Assembly (NCBI GenBank): GCA_050736615.1
Contig: JBOHWL010000200.1
Coordinates: 1 to 25,240 of the forward strand
DNA from: JBOHWJ01 sp050736615
Lineage (GTDB): Bacteria > Desulfobacterota > Binatia > Binatales > Binataceae
Direction of reading: 5' to 3'
DNA: 25,240 nucleotides
A program made the position numbers and the translations under genes. Below, piece by piece: positions 7,603 through 15,697 of this stretch. The notes under the pieces were generated by a model. The model worked only from the letters and a program-made list of their open reading frames with translations. It had not been told where the DNA came from and ran no database searches. Every line of letters starts with the position of its first letter. Position 1 is the first letter of the stretch.

Positions 7603-8697
7603 TTAGAACCGCCGTGTATCGCGGATTCGCGCGATCACGGTCTCAAACAAGCGCATCTCGTCATAACTCTCCATCTCAACTTGTAGCCGTAAAGCGTACA
7701 TGGGAACGCGGCCTGGCGAAAACCGTTCCAGCTTGACCAGATCCTTCTCGGTGGTGATTAGCGCGTCGGACCCGTTGGCCGCATCCAGAATATTCTCCCA
7801 ATCGGCCGGCCCATAGTCGTGATGGTCGGGGTAGTCGAGCGTATCCCTTACGTCCGCCCCACAGCCCTCTAACATCTGGTGAAACGCGCGCGGATTGGCC
7901 AAGCCACTGACGGCCACCACCCGCATGCCGTTCAACGCGAGCGCGGTTTCTGTCCAGTGGCCGCTTTCCTCGTGGATCAAAGCTCGCGGACGTATGGACG
8001 CGCGAAATAACGGCCGACCCCGCCACCGCGCATAATCCTGTAATGACTTCGCTCGCTTCCGCTCCGAGTCGATCATGATAACCGCGTCCGCTCGCCTGAT
8101 CGCGCGCGGCCGTTCACGCATCGGTCCGGCCGGCAGCGGCCAGTTGTTGAGCCGCTGGCTTGTGCCCACCATGACCAGGTCCAGATCGCGCCTGAGCCGG
8201 ACGTGCTGGAAGCCGTCATCCAGAATCACCGCGTCGAGCTTAAAGCGGGTGGTCAAAAGCGTGATCGCTTCGAGGCGGCGGCGGGCTACCGCGATCGGTC
8301 CGGCAAACCGTTTCGCCATCATGACCGGTTCGTCGCCGGCTTCACGCGGCGAAAGTAGCACGCGCGTCCCGTCCGAGACCAAACTGGCGTGCGTATCCGC
8401 GCGGCCCCAGCCGCGGCTGACGATTCCCACTGCGAATCCCTGGCGCATCAGGCTTGCCGCCAGAAATAAAGTGAAGGGAGTTTTGCCGCTGCCGCCCACG
8501 GTCAGATTGCCAACGCTGATAACCGGAAGGCCCGCGGCACGCGCTCTTCCACGCCACCATCGGTTGCGTACGCTGGTAACGGCGGTGAAGATGGCGGCGG
8601 CTGGCGCGAGCGGCAGCCATAGGGGCCAGCGCGAAGGCGGAAGTGGCGTTTCCCACAAACGTTCCAGCATCGAGCGGCCCGGCCGCGTCCCGTACAT
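7603..8697 (-). CDS. lpxK: Tetraacyldisaccharide 4'-kinase
   Basis: LpxK phosphorylates the 4' position of tetraacyldisaccharide 1-phosphate to give lipid IVA, at the cytoplasmic face of the inner membrane. The 364-residue protein shows the family order: an N-terminal hydrophobic anchor around residues 24-42, then ISVGNLTVGGSGKTPF with the P-loop at 68-73, GIVSRGWGR, GDEPVMMAKR and VILDDGFQH, the last a hallmark of LpxK. Further on are ALITTEKDLVKLE and the usual C-terminal DYPDHHDYG. The ATG at 8697 is two bases from the waaA stop codon at 8699; an internal Met (MLERLWE, residue 10) is an alternative start and closer to typical N-termini. The gene is intact. Confidence 0.96.
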   Translation of the reverse strand: MYGTRPGRSMLERLWETPLPPSRWPLWLPLAPAAAIFTAVTSVRNRWWRGRARAAGLPVISVGNLTVGGSGKTPFTLFLAASLMRQGFAVGIVSRGWGRADTHASLVSDGTRVLLSPREAGDEPVMMAKRFAGPIAVARRRLEAITLLTTRFKLDAVILDDGFQHVRLRRDLDLVMVGTSQRLNNWPLPAGPMRERPRAIRRADAVIMIDSERKRAKSLQDYARWRGRPLFRASIRPRALIHEESGHWTETALALNGMRVVAVSGLANPRAFHQMLEGCGADVRDTLDYPDHHDYGPADWENILDAANGSDALITTEKDLVKLERFSPGRVPMYALRLQVEMESYDEMRLFETVIARIRDTRRF

Positions 8698-8698
8698 T

Positions 8699-10000
8699 TC
8701 AGGCGGTTCCTATCAGCTTCCTGAGATGCTCGACTGTAGCCGCGGTGCCGCCGGCCATCCGTTCGATTACGCGCCGCGCGCTTTGACCCGCTTCCACACG
8801 CGCATCATCATCGGCCAGCCATTCGGCACACGCGGTTTCGAGCTCGCCCGCGTCGGCAATGACGCGGCCACCGCCGCCCGCAATTAAAGCGTCGCCGGTT
8901 TTGCGCTGATTTTCATAGTAGGGGCCGAATAAAACCGGCGTTGCCACTGCGGCGGGCTCCGCCAGATTCTGGCCACCGCGCGGCGGCAGCATGCTGCCGC
9001 CAACAAACGCGGCCACGGCGCCGCGATAAAGCGCGCGCAGTTCGCCCATCGTGTCGAGCAGCAGAACCGCATCAGCGCCAATGGACTGCGACGCCTCGGG
9101 TTGCTCGAGAGTGCTGGCTTTCACATAGCTAAACGAATTTGAATGCAGGTCCTCCTCAATCTCACTGACACGATTGAGATGGCGCGGCGCAAGGATCAAC
9201 AAAAGGCCCGGGAAACGCTCGCGCAGGTGCCCGTACGCGGTGAGCACCAGCCGTTCTTCCCCCGGCGCGGTTGAACCGGCGATCAAAATGCGCCGTCCGG
9301 CAATGAATCGCGCCAGCGCCGGGCGCAACGCCAAACTGTCTGGGTCAAGCGCGAACTTAGTATTGCCAGTGACGGCCAGTCGCTCGGGTGGCGCACCCAG
9401 TATGCGATAACGACGGGCGTCATCGTCGGTTTGCGCCAGGATCAGATCAGCATGTTCAAGAACATTGGCGAACAGCGGACGCGCTAGATGATACCGGCGC
9501 ATCGCGCGCTCCGACAAGCGGCCGTTGATAATCGCAATTTTCGCTCCCGCGCGAGCCGATTGCAGGAAAAAATTGGGCCAAATTTCGGTCTCCGCGATAA
9601 GCACCAGGTTCGGCCGTACCGCAGCAAGAAAGTTGCGCACCGAGTTACGGCAATCGAAAGGCGCGAGCAGGCTGATAGCTTCGGGGATACGCCGGCGCGC
9701 CGCCTCACGCCCGGCCGCCGTCATCGCCGTCACCACCGGCGTCGCGATAAACGGGAACTCGCGGCGCAAACTCGCGACGATGCCGCGCACCGCCTCGATT
9801 TCACCCACCGAGGCCGCATGCGCCCACAAGCGGAAGACGCCGCTGCCAAGTTCCGCCCGCGCCAACCCCAGCCGTTCGCGGCGACTCGCCGCCGTCGGCG
9901 TCGTCGCCATTAAGACGAACGGCAGCGCCGGGTACCACAAGGCGTTATAAGCGGCGATCAGCATCGCCGCCGACGCCCGTGAGCGTGCCGCGTTTTTCAT
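8699..10000 (-). CDS. waaA: 3-deoxy-D-manno-octulosonic acid (Kdo) transferase
   Basis: WaaA (KdtA) transfers Kdo from CMP-Kdo to lipid IVA. The 433 residues are typical. A short hydrophobic N-terminal anchor (ALWYPALPFVLMA) is followed by RLWAHAASVGEIEAV with the catalytic-type Glu at about 67. Later come AETEIWPNFF, INGRLSERAMRRY, AQTDDDARRY, VTGNTKFA and the donor domain with LAPRHLNR and FVGGSMLPPRGGQNLAEPAA, all family hallmarks. The start at ATG 10000 adds about 12 residues before the usual N-terminus; ATG 9964 (MLIAAYNAL) is the alternative, and neither has a clear ribosome binding site. It is followed at once by lpxK, a natural pair because the two act in succession. Confidence 0.96.
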   Translation of the reverse strand: MKNAARSRASAAMLIAAYNALWYPALPFVLMATTPTAASRRERLGLARAELGSGVFRLWAHAASVGEIEAVRGIVASLRREFPFIATPVVTAMTAAGREAARRRIPEAISLLAPFDCRNSVRNFLAAVRPNLVLIAETEIWPNFFLQSARAGAKIAIINGRLSERAMRRYHLARPLFANVLEHADLILAQTDDDARRYRILGAPPERLAVTGNTKFALDPDSLALRPALARFIAGRRILIAGSTAPGEERLVLTAYGHLRERFPGLLLILAPRHLNRVSEIEEDLHSNSFSYVKASTLEQPEASQSIGADAVLLLDTMGELRALYRGAVAAFVGGSMLPPRGGQNLAEPAAVATPVLFGPYYENQRKTGDALIAGGGGRVIADAGELETACAEWLADDDARVEAGQSARRVIERMAGGTAATVEHLRKLIGTA

Positions 10001-10074
10001 ATTGAAGGGCTCGGCCGGAATCGCTTCTCTCCAAGCGCGGCGCAGGCTCGGATCCTGTTGGACACTACGCGGGG

Positions 10075-10116
10075 GCCGCGTCGCGGCTCCTTACACGGCC
10101 GAGCGCGGCGCGCTCG
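10075..10116. other. Two hairpins between msbA and waaA
   Basis: Two short inverted repeats lie in the 136-base gap after the msbA stop. GCCGCG at 10075-10080 faces CGCGGC at 10082-10087 around one base. CGAGCGC at 10100-10106 faces GCGCTCG at 10110-10116 around a GGC loop. On the transcribed strand neither is followed by a run of T, so they are not convincing intrinsic terminators. They may attenuate or stabilise transcript ends, or simply reflect high GC content. Confidence 0.35.
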
Positions 10117-10136
10117 CCTGATATCCGTTGATTAAG

Positions 10137-11909
10137 TCAACTTGACAATTCTCGCGGAGGAAATTCCGCCGGCGCCATGAATTGCAAGCCATGGAGCTTA
10201 CTGTATTCCTGGCCCAGCGCCAGCAATTGCTCGTGCGTACCCTCCTCGACCACGCGGCCGCGCACCAACACGACGATGCGGTCGGCACGGCGAACCGTCG
10301 AGAGCCGATGCGCGATTACCAGTGTGGTGCGGTTTTCCATCAAATATTCCAGCGCTTCCTGGACCGCGCGTTCGGCTTCGGAGTCAAGCGCGGAGGTGGC
10401 TTCGTCCAGAATCAGGATTGGTGCATTTTTGAGCAGTGCGCGCGCGATCGCAAGCCGTTGCCGCTCACCGCCCGACAACCGCACGCCCAATTCACCGATA
10501 ATCGTGTCGTAGCCCTGGGGCAGGCGCATAATGAAATCGTGGGCGTTGGCCAGCCGGGCCGCCTCATAGATGCGATCCAACGATTTGCCGGCACTGCCGT
10601 AGGCGATGTTGGCGCGCACTGTATCGTTGAAAAGAAAAGTATGTTGCGTGACCAGGCCGATCTGGGCGCGCAAGGCGGCAAGCTTGTACCGCCGCACGTC
10701 GACACCATCGATGGCGACACGGCCGCGCTGCACATCGTAAAAGCGCGGAATCAGATCGGCGATAGTGGACTTGCCGCCCCCGCTCATCCCCACCAGTGCG
10801 ACTACCTGGCCGGCGGGAATTTCCACGTCGATATCCCGCAACACCCATTCGTCACCGTAGCGGAAGCTCACATTGACAAAACTGACGGCGTGAGGACGCG
10901 GCTCAAGCTCAAGCCCCTGGGGATTATCGGGCACGTCGGCCGGCGTATCCATCATCTCGAAGACGCGGTCGGCCGCCGCCAGCCCTTGCTGAATGCTGTT
11001 GTTGGTCTTGCTCAGGCTTTTGAAGGGCCGGTAAATAATCAACATCGCGGCAATGAAGGCGCCGAACGTGCCATAGGTGCGAGTGCCCGCCACGACCGAC
11101 ACGGTGCCCCACCAGATCACGGCGACGATGGCGCAAGCGCCCATCACTTCGATCATCGGCCCGGTGATCGATTTGATCCACGCCACTCTCATGTAGATGC
11201 GGAAGAGGCGGCGTAATTCGCGATTGAAACGCGAGCGCTCATACTCTTCCATCCCAAAGGCTTTAACCACGCGGTTGCCCTGGTAGGTTTCCTGCAAGAT
11301 CACATTGAGACCGCTCAACTGCTTCTGCGCGTCCTTGGTCATCTTGCGCATCCGCTTCGAGAATCCCACCACCGGCAGTACGGCCGCCGGAAAAACCACG
11401 AAAGCGGCCAATGCGAATTCCCAATCGATGTAGAAGGCGGCCGCCAGCACCGCGATGAGCGAGGAGCCTTGGCCGAAAATTGAAAACAGGCTGTTTACCG
11501 CGCCGCTGACCGTCACCTGCACGTCGTTGATAACGCGCGACATCATCACCCCGGTGGCGGTGCGATTGAAAAATGAGAGCGACTGCTTCTGCAGGCGCTC
11601 GTTCAATTCCGCGCGCAGATCGAGAGTGACCTTTTGCGAAACATAAGCCGTCAGATAATCGGAGCCGAAATTTGCCACCGCGCGAATCAGAAACAGCGCC
11701 AGCACTTCGAAGGAAAGCGCCCTCAGCACGGTAAGATTCTTCGAGGATGCGAGTTGGTCAATAAATCGCTTGATCAGGATTGTGATGGCGCCGTTGGTGG
11801 CGCTCAGCGTCAGCATCGCGGCCATCAAAATCAGCACATACGGCAATAGATAGCGTCGCACATAGCCGAGCAGACGGCGATTAAGCGGCGTGAGCACGAT
11901 TAGCTTCAT
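10137..11909 (-). CDS. msbA: MsbA-type lipid A/LPS ABC transporter (fused membrane and ATPase domains)
   Basis: The 590-residue half-transporter has an N-terminal six-helix ABC membrane domain (about 1-320) and a C-terminal ATPase domain. The Walker A motif GMSGGGKS ends around residue 381. The signature LSGGERQRLAIARALL, Walker B LILDEATSALDSEAE and the H-loop VIAHRLST are all present, so the ATPase looks functional. MsbA flips core-lipid A across the inner membrane, and placement between lpxB and waaA supports that substrate over a drug or peptide exporter. The start ATG at 11909 overlaps the lpxB stop as ATGA, which suggests translational coupling. The C-terminus ends with a short Pro/Glu-rich stretch. 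Confidence 0.93.
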   Translation of the reverse strand: MKLIVLTPLNRRLLGYVRRYLLPYVLILMAAMLTLSATNGAITILIKRFIDQLASSKNLTVLRALSFEVLALFLIRAVANFGSDYLTAYVSQKVTLDLRAELNERLQKQSLSFFNRTATGVMMSRVINDVQVTVSGAVNSLFSIFGQGSSLIAVLAAAFYIDWEFALAAFVVFPAAVLPVVGFSKRMRKMTKDAQKQLSGLNVILQETYQGNRVVKAFGMEEYERSRFNRELRRLFRIYMRVAWIKSITGPMIEVMGACAIVAVIWWGTVSVVAGTRTYGTFGAFIAAMLIIYRPFKSLSKTNNSIQQGLAAADRVFEMMDTPADVPDNPQGLELEPRPHAVSFVNVSFRYGDEWVLRDIDVEIPAGQVVALVGMSGGGKSTIADLIPRFYDVQRGRVAIDGVDVRRYKLAALRAQIGLVTQHTFLFNDTVRANIAYGSAGKSLDRIYEAARLANAHDFIMRLPQGYDTIIGELGVRLSGGERQRLAIARALLKNAPILILDEATSALDSEAERAVQEALEYLMENRTTLVIAHRLSTVRRADRIVVLVRGRVVEEGTHEQLLALGQEYSKLHGLQFMAPAEFPPRELSS

Positions 11910-13081
11910 GCCATCATTTCCAACGCGATATCGGCCACGCGCGCGGCGGCACCGGGCATTCCCAGCCGTTCCCGGACGGCGCTCAGCGCCGCCGCGGTTT
12001 CACGATGAAGCGTTTCGCCCAGCATCGGTTCGGCGGCGCGGATTAGATTGCGCGCGTTCACCTGCGACTGGATCAACTCCGGCACCAACTGGCGGCCGGC
12101 GAGGATATTGGGCATGCCGATAAAGTCGACCCCCTTCACCAGCATCCGCGCCATCACATAGGTCACTGGCGAGACGCGATACGCAATCACCATGGGACAG
12201 CCGAGTAGCGCGGTTTCCAGCGTCGCGGTGCCTGATGCGACCAAGGCAAGCTCACTCGCTCCAATGATACTATAGGCATCGCCACCCACCACGTGAACAT
12301 CCAAAGCGCTTCGGGCGGCTTGTTCAAGATCACGCGATGACAGCGTCGGCGCCAGCACCACGACCGGCACCATATTATGGTCGGCGCACAGCACGCGTGC
12401 CGCTTCCAGCATCGGCGGCAACAGATGATCGATTTCCCCCCGGCGGCTGCCAGGCAAAATAGCAAGCAGCCGCGCGCGCGGCTGAAAGCCATGGCATGCC
12501 AAAGTTTCAGCACGATTCCGCGCGGGAGCAACACGGTCCAATAACGGATGGCCAACGAAAGTGACGCGTCCGCCGGCGCGCCGATAGAGTTCGGCTTCGA
12601 ACGGAAACACCACCGCCATCCGATCGGCGCGTTTGATCAACTTGCCGACACGGCCGCGCCGCCATGCCCATACTTGCGGTAAAATATAGTAGAGCACCGG
12701 CACGCCGGCCCGTTTCGCGATACCCGCCAGGATCATATTGAATTCGGCGTAATCGATTACGATCAGCAAATCGGGCGGTTGCTTGCGGAGGATCGTGCGC
12801 AGGCGGCGGAGCGCCGCGACGGTCAAACGAATCGTGGAAGTCAGTTCAGCCAGCCCGAGCCCGGCGATTTCCTCGGTTTGGACCAGCGCACGTACACCCG
12901 CCGCGCGCATCCGCGAACCCGCGATGCCGAAGAGTTCGCAGTGCGGGTCACGCGCGAGTATCCGCGCGACCAGTTCGGCGCCATGAAGGTCACCCGAGGC
13001 TTCGCCCGCGACGATCATCACGCGCCGCTGCCGTACGAGCTGAGCTTGGCTGTTACCAGCGACTGCGGTCTCCGCCTGCAT
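11906..13081 (-). CDS. lpxB: Lipid-A-disaccharide synthase
   Basis: LpxB condenses UDP-2,3-diacylglucosamine with lipid X to make the lipid A disaccharide. The core begins MIVAGEASGDLHGAEL, the LpxB hallmark, then GSRMRAAGV, DYAEFNM, YYILPQVWAWRRGRV, FPFEAELYRRAG, FVGHPLLD and LPGSRRGEI, with a C-terminal SGTATLETALLGCPMVIAYR, all in family order. Three starts are possible: GTG 13120, ATG 13081 and ATG 13018. Homologues begin within a few residues of MIVAGEA, so the two longer forms carry extra N-terminal residues. I give 13081 as a compromise; none has a good ribosome binding site. The stop overlaps the msbA start by four bases. The SCO1-type gene lies upstream in the transcript. Confidence 0.94.
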   Translation of the reverse strand: MQAETAVAGNSQAQLVRQRRVMIVAGEASGDLHGAELVARILARDPHCELFGIAGSRMRAAGVRALVQTEEIAGLGLAELTSTIRLTVAALRRLRTILRKQPPDLLIVIDYAEFNMILAGIAKRAGVPVLYYILPQVWAWRRGRVGKLIKRADRMAVVFPFEAELYRRAGGRVTFVGHPLLDRVAPARNRAETLACHGFQPRARLLAILPGSRRGEIDHLLPPMLEAARVLCADHNMVPVVVLAPTLSSRDLEQAARSALDVHVVGGDAYSIIGASELALVASGTATLETALLGCPMVIAYRVSPVTYVMARMLVKGVDFIGMPNILAGRQLVPELIQSQVNARNLIRAAEPMLGETLHRETAAALSAVRERLGMPGAAARVADIALEMMA

Positions 13082-13197
13082 CGGAGTGAGATTGTGATGG
13101 AAAACCGCCGCTCGCGCCACGGCATTCCATGCCGACGGCCGGAAGAGCGTTCGCGCTGCTCAGCAGAATTGCACAGGTGAGCGAGAAATGACGGTTT

Positions 13198-13833
13198 TTA
13201 GCCGTGCGCCAACGTGCGATCGATATCGCTCGTGACAATTTTCGGCGGCACCTGGAGGGTATCGTATTGGCGCACCTGATGCCCGTCCGGACCAAGCAGG
13301 AAGCCTTCGGCGACGTGTCCAATCGAACCGTCGGGATTAATCTGCCGTTTGATATGGTAAACTCCGAGCACCCGCTCAACTTGCGCGGGCGTACCGGTCA
13401 GAAACAGCCAGCCCGGATGGTTTGCCTCATGCGATTTGGCATAGGCAAGCAATTGTTTGGGGTGATCGTGCTCAGGGTCGAGCGTAATTGAAACCAAGTT
13501 GACTTTGGTGCCAAGCCGCGCGCCCAGAAGCTTCGCCACGGAGGCGAATTTGGCGGTCAACAGCGGGCACAGCGTCGGACACGTGGTGTAGATAAAATCG
13601 ATGAGTACCGGCCGGCCTTTCAAAGAGGCCAGTGACAGCGATTGGCCGTATTGATTCATCAGGGTGACGTCAGGCAGGCAATCGGCGGTATTCGACGCGC
13701 TAAACGAGCCTGGTTCGGTGGATGCCGACGACAGGCTGACGGTATTCTTGTCGCATCCGCCAAGCGCGATCAGCGTCAAAATCGAAAATGCCCCTACAAA
13801 GAAAGCGGACCGAACACGCAAGCGTCCATTCAT
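13198..13833 (-). CDS. SCO1/SenC-type copper chaperone-like lipoprotein
   Basis: The 211-residue protein has a signal peptide with a lipobox (LGGC, lipidated Cys at 27), so it should be anchored in an envelope membrane and face the periplasm. The thioredoxin-like domain carries CPTLC (C85 and C89) in FIYTTCPTLCP, and H173 in IGHVAEGF completes the CxxxC plus His copper site of SCO proteins. SITLDPEHDHP is also typical. Family members deliver copper to the CuA site of cytochrome oxidase or act as thiol-disulfide reductases. A GGGAG 6 bases before ATG 13833 supports the start. It splits the lpxI/oxidoreductase pair from lpxB, and no oxidase gene is nearby, so its link to the LPS genes is unexplained. 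Confidence 0.92.
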   Translation of the reverse strand: MNGRLRVRSAFFVGAFSILTLIALGGCDKNTVSLSSASTEPGSFSASNTADCLPDVTLMNQYGQSLSLASLKGRPVLIDFIYTTCPTLCPLLTAKFASVAKLLGARLGTKVNLVSITLDPEHDHPKQLLAYAKSHEANHPGWLFLTGTPAQVERVLGVYHIKRQINPDGSIGHVAEGFLLGPDGHQVRQYDTLQVPPKIVTSDIDRTLAHG

Positions 13834-13938
13834 TTCGATCTCCCGAAAAGTGCAAAGCTATCGCTGATCGTCACGCGATAAAGCAAAGGCGTCAACCCTG
13901 CGGGCGCGTATCTCCGCCGGCACGAGTCATACCGCCGT

Positions 13939-14901
13939 CTACGCCGGTCGGGTCGCGCTGATTTCTTCCTTGGCGATGGCGTCGCGGATGCGTTCACTGA
14001 GTTCGATTACACGCAAACCATCGTCGGCGGTGACCTTGGGCGCGGTACGCGCGCGCACGCTCTGGACGAAAGCCATGATTTCGTCCATCAGCGGATCGCC
14101 TTCCCCAAGGTCGACCTGCTCAGCGGAAATGGTTGGATAAGCGGCGCCCGGCGATGGCGGGCTTTTGCGATAAATCTGGATGCGTCGTGCCTCGTAGTCC
14201 ACCGAGATGTAAGCGTCCGGCTGAAAAAATCGAATTTTACGTTCGCGCCGCGGCGCCACCCGGCTGGTATTGAGATTGGCGATAAGTCCGTTCGCGAACC
14301 GCATCCGGGCGTTCGCGACATCTATGCGATCAGTCAGCACCGCGACACCTACTGCCTCGACCGCCGTGACCGCATCGCCGGCCAGTGCCATAACCACGTC
14401 GAGATCGTGGATCATCAGGTCGAGCACAACGTCAACATCGGTGCCGCGCTCGGTGAAAGGCGCCAGCCGATGGCATTCGATGAACCGCGGCGCCTTTATG
14501 ATCGACTTCAGATGGACTACGGCGGGATTGAAGCGTTCCAAATGACCCACCTGCAACACGCGTCCGGAACGTTCCGCCTGGCTTTTCAAATGGCGCGCTT
14601 GTGCAAGTGTCGCCGCCATCGGCTTCTCCACCAACACGTCGATGCCGGCGTCCATCAACGCACCGGCGATCTCATGATGAGCCACGCTGGGAACGGCCAC
14701 GCTGGCCAAATCGATTTTCCCAACCAGCGCGCGGTAATCGTCGAGCGGGACCGCGCCGGTGGCCGCCGCCACCTGAGCACGGCGTTGCGGGTCGACGTCC
14801 ACGACGAATTTCAGGCTGACACCTTCAAGCGCCGTGTATTTGCGCGCATGCAGCGCGCCCAAATGCCCGGCGCCGACCACAGCCGCCCGCAGCTCATCCA
14901 T
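13939..14901 (-). CDS. Gfo/Idh/MocA family NAD(P)-dependent oxidoreductase
   Basis: This 320-residue protein has the Rossmann glycine motif VVGAGHLGALHA (residues 8-19), an acidic residue in VVDVDPQ suggesting NAD preference, the conserved VEKPMA (91-96) and a C-terminal domain with GHLERFNP and the IHDLDVV (164-170) catalytic-type His/Asp. The family oxidises or reduces sugar derivatives. Being locked between lpxI and lpxB suggests a UDP-sugar substrate. In bacteria that make 3-amino lipid A, GnnA, a member of this family, oxidises UDP-GlcNAc at C3 and works with aminotransferase GnnB. No GnnB is in the window, so this is only a candidate. The ATG at 14901 overlaps the lpxI stop by eight bases (ATGGATGA). 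Confidence 0.9.
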   Translation of the reverse strand: MDELRAAVVGAGHLGALHARKYTALEGVSLKFVVDVDPQRRAQVAAATGAVPLDDYRALVGKIDLASVAVPSVAHHEIAGALMDAGIDVLVEKPMAATLAQARHLKSQAERSGRVLQVGHLERFNPAVVHLKSIIKAPRFIECHRLAPFTERGTDVDVVLDLMIHDLDVVMALAGDAVTAVEAVGVAVLTDRIDVANARMRFANGLIANLNTSRVAPRRERKIRFFQPDAYISVDYEARRIQIYRKSPPSPGAAYPTISAEQVDLGEGDPLMDEIMAFVQSVRARTAPKVTADDGLRVIELSERIRDAIAKEEISATRPA

Positions 14902-15697
14902 AGCCGTAAACTGTAATCCCTAGCCGGGTGGCATACGCAAGCGTGCGCTCGCGTTGCAAAACCAGCGCGATATTCGTCTCGACCCCAATCACGGCGGCGC
15001 CAATCTCACTCAGAAGCTCGAGCGTGCCGGGTCCGATCGCGGGCCGATCAAACCGCAAGTCCTGGCCGGGTTTGGCCGCCTTGGCGACGACCATGCCCTT
15101 GCCACAGAGGGTGGCGGCCCGTTTTAGCGCGGCGTCGGTGCCCTCGACCGCCTCGACCGCTGCCACCACGCCATCACGCACCGCGACGGCCTGCCCAATG
15201 TCGAATTGGCCCAGTGCGCGGATAATCGCGAAAGCCAGCTTCAGGTCTTTCATCTGATTCGGACTCGGCGCCGGCCCAGCCTCCAGGCCGGCGTGCGCCA
15301 ATGCGGTTTCGAGCAGCGGGACGGGGTCGATCACCGGAATGCCGTCAGCCTCAATCTCCGCGGCGACCGCGCGCAGAATAACATCGTCGCTGAAGCGGCC
15401 GGCCCGCTGCAGCATCCTGAGCGCACGTGCGTCAGGAGCGAACGAAGTGACCAGACCTGCGCGCGAGATACCGCCCGCCATCGCCGCCCGCTCCACGCCA
15501 GCGGCCTTTAGCACGTCGATCATTTTCTGCAGCTCGCCAATCTTAAGCCAGGTAATCGAATCGACACCGGCGGCCAGGGCTGGGTCGGTCTCACCTAGAT
15601 GGGCAAGCGCAATCACGGCGAACCCGCGGCGGCGCGCGGCCGCCGCCACTTCGAGTGGGAAAACTCCATTGCCCGCGATCAGCCCAAACTTATTCAC
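14894..15697 (-). CDS. lpxI: UDP-2,3-diacylglucosamine pyrophosphatase LpxI
   Basis: LpxI hydrolyses UDP-2,3-diacylglucosamine to lipid X and UMP, replacing LpxH in many bacteria. The protein starts at GTG 15697 as MNKFGLIAGNGVFPLEVA, which matches the family's N-terminus (GLIAGxGxFP). Later come MAGGISRAGL, FSDDVILRAVA, GIPVIDP, VRDGVVAAVEAVEGTDAAL and a C-terminal IGPGTLELLSEIGAAVIGVE, all typical. The 267-residue length fits. An in-frame ATG at 15781 would add a cysteine-rich 28-residue piece lying within lpxA and lacking family similarity, so I reject it. The GTG overlaps the lpxA stop by eight bases (GTGAATAA). No LpxH is seen. Confidence 0.95.
   Translation of the reverse strand: MNKFGLIAGNGVFPLEVAAAARRRGFAVIALAHLGETDPALAAGVDSITWLKIGELQKMIDVLKAAGVERAAMAGGISRAGLVTSFAPDARALRMLQRAGRFSDDVILRAVAAEIEADGIPVIDPVPLLETALAHAGLEAGPAPSPNQMKDLKLAFAIIRALGQFDIGQAVAVRDGVVAAVEAVEGTDAALKRAATLCGKGMVVAKAAKPGQDLRFDRPAIGPGTLELLSEIGAAVIGVETNIALVLQRERTLAYATRLGITVYGYG

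Noticed and set aside
10182..11216. Long + strand reading frame (344 codons) opposite msbA
   Set aside because: It is the antisense shadow of the msbA coding region, with no family similarity. GC-rich coding DNA commonly gives such frames.
13834..13938. Gap between the oxidoreductase and SCO1 genes
   Set aside because: Scanned for hairpins, promoters and small genes; apart from the GGGAG ribosome binding site of the SCO1 gene nothing stands out.
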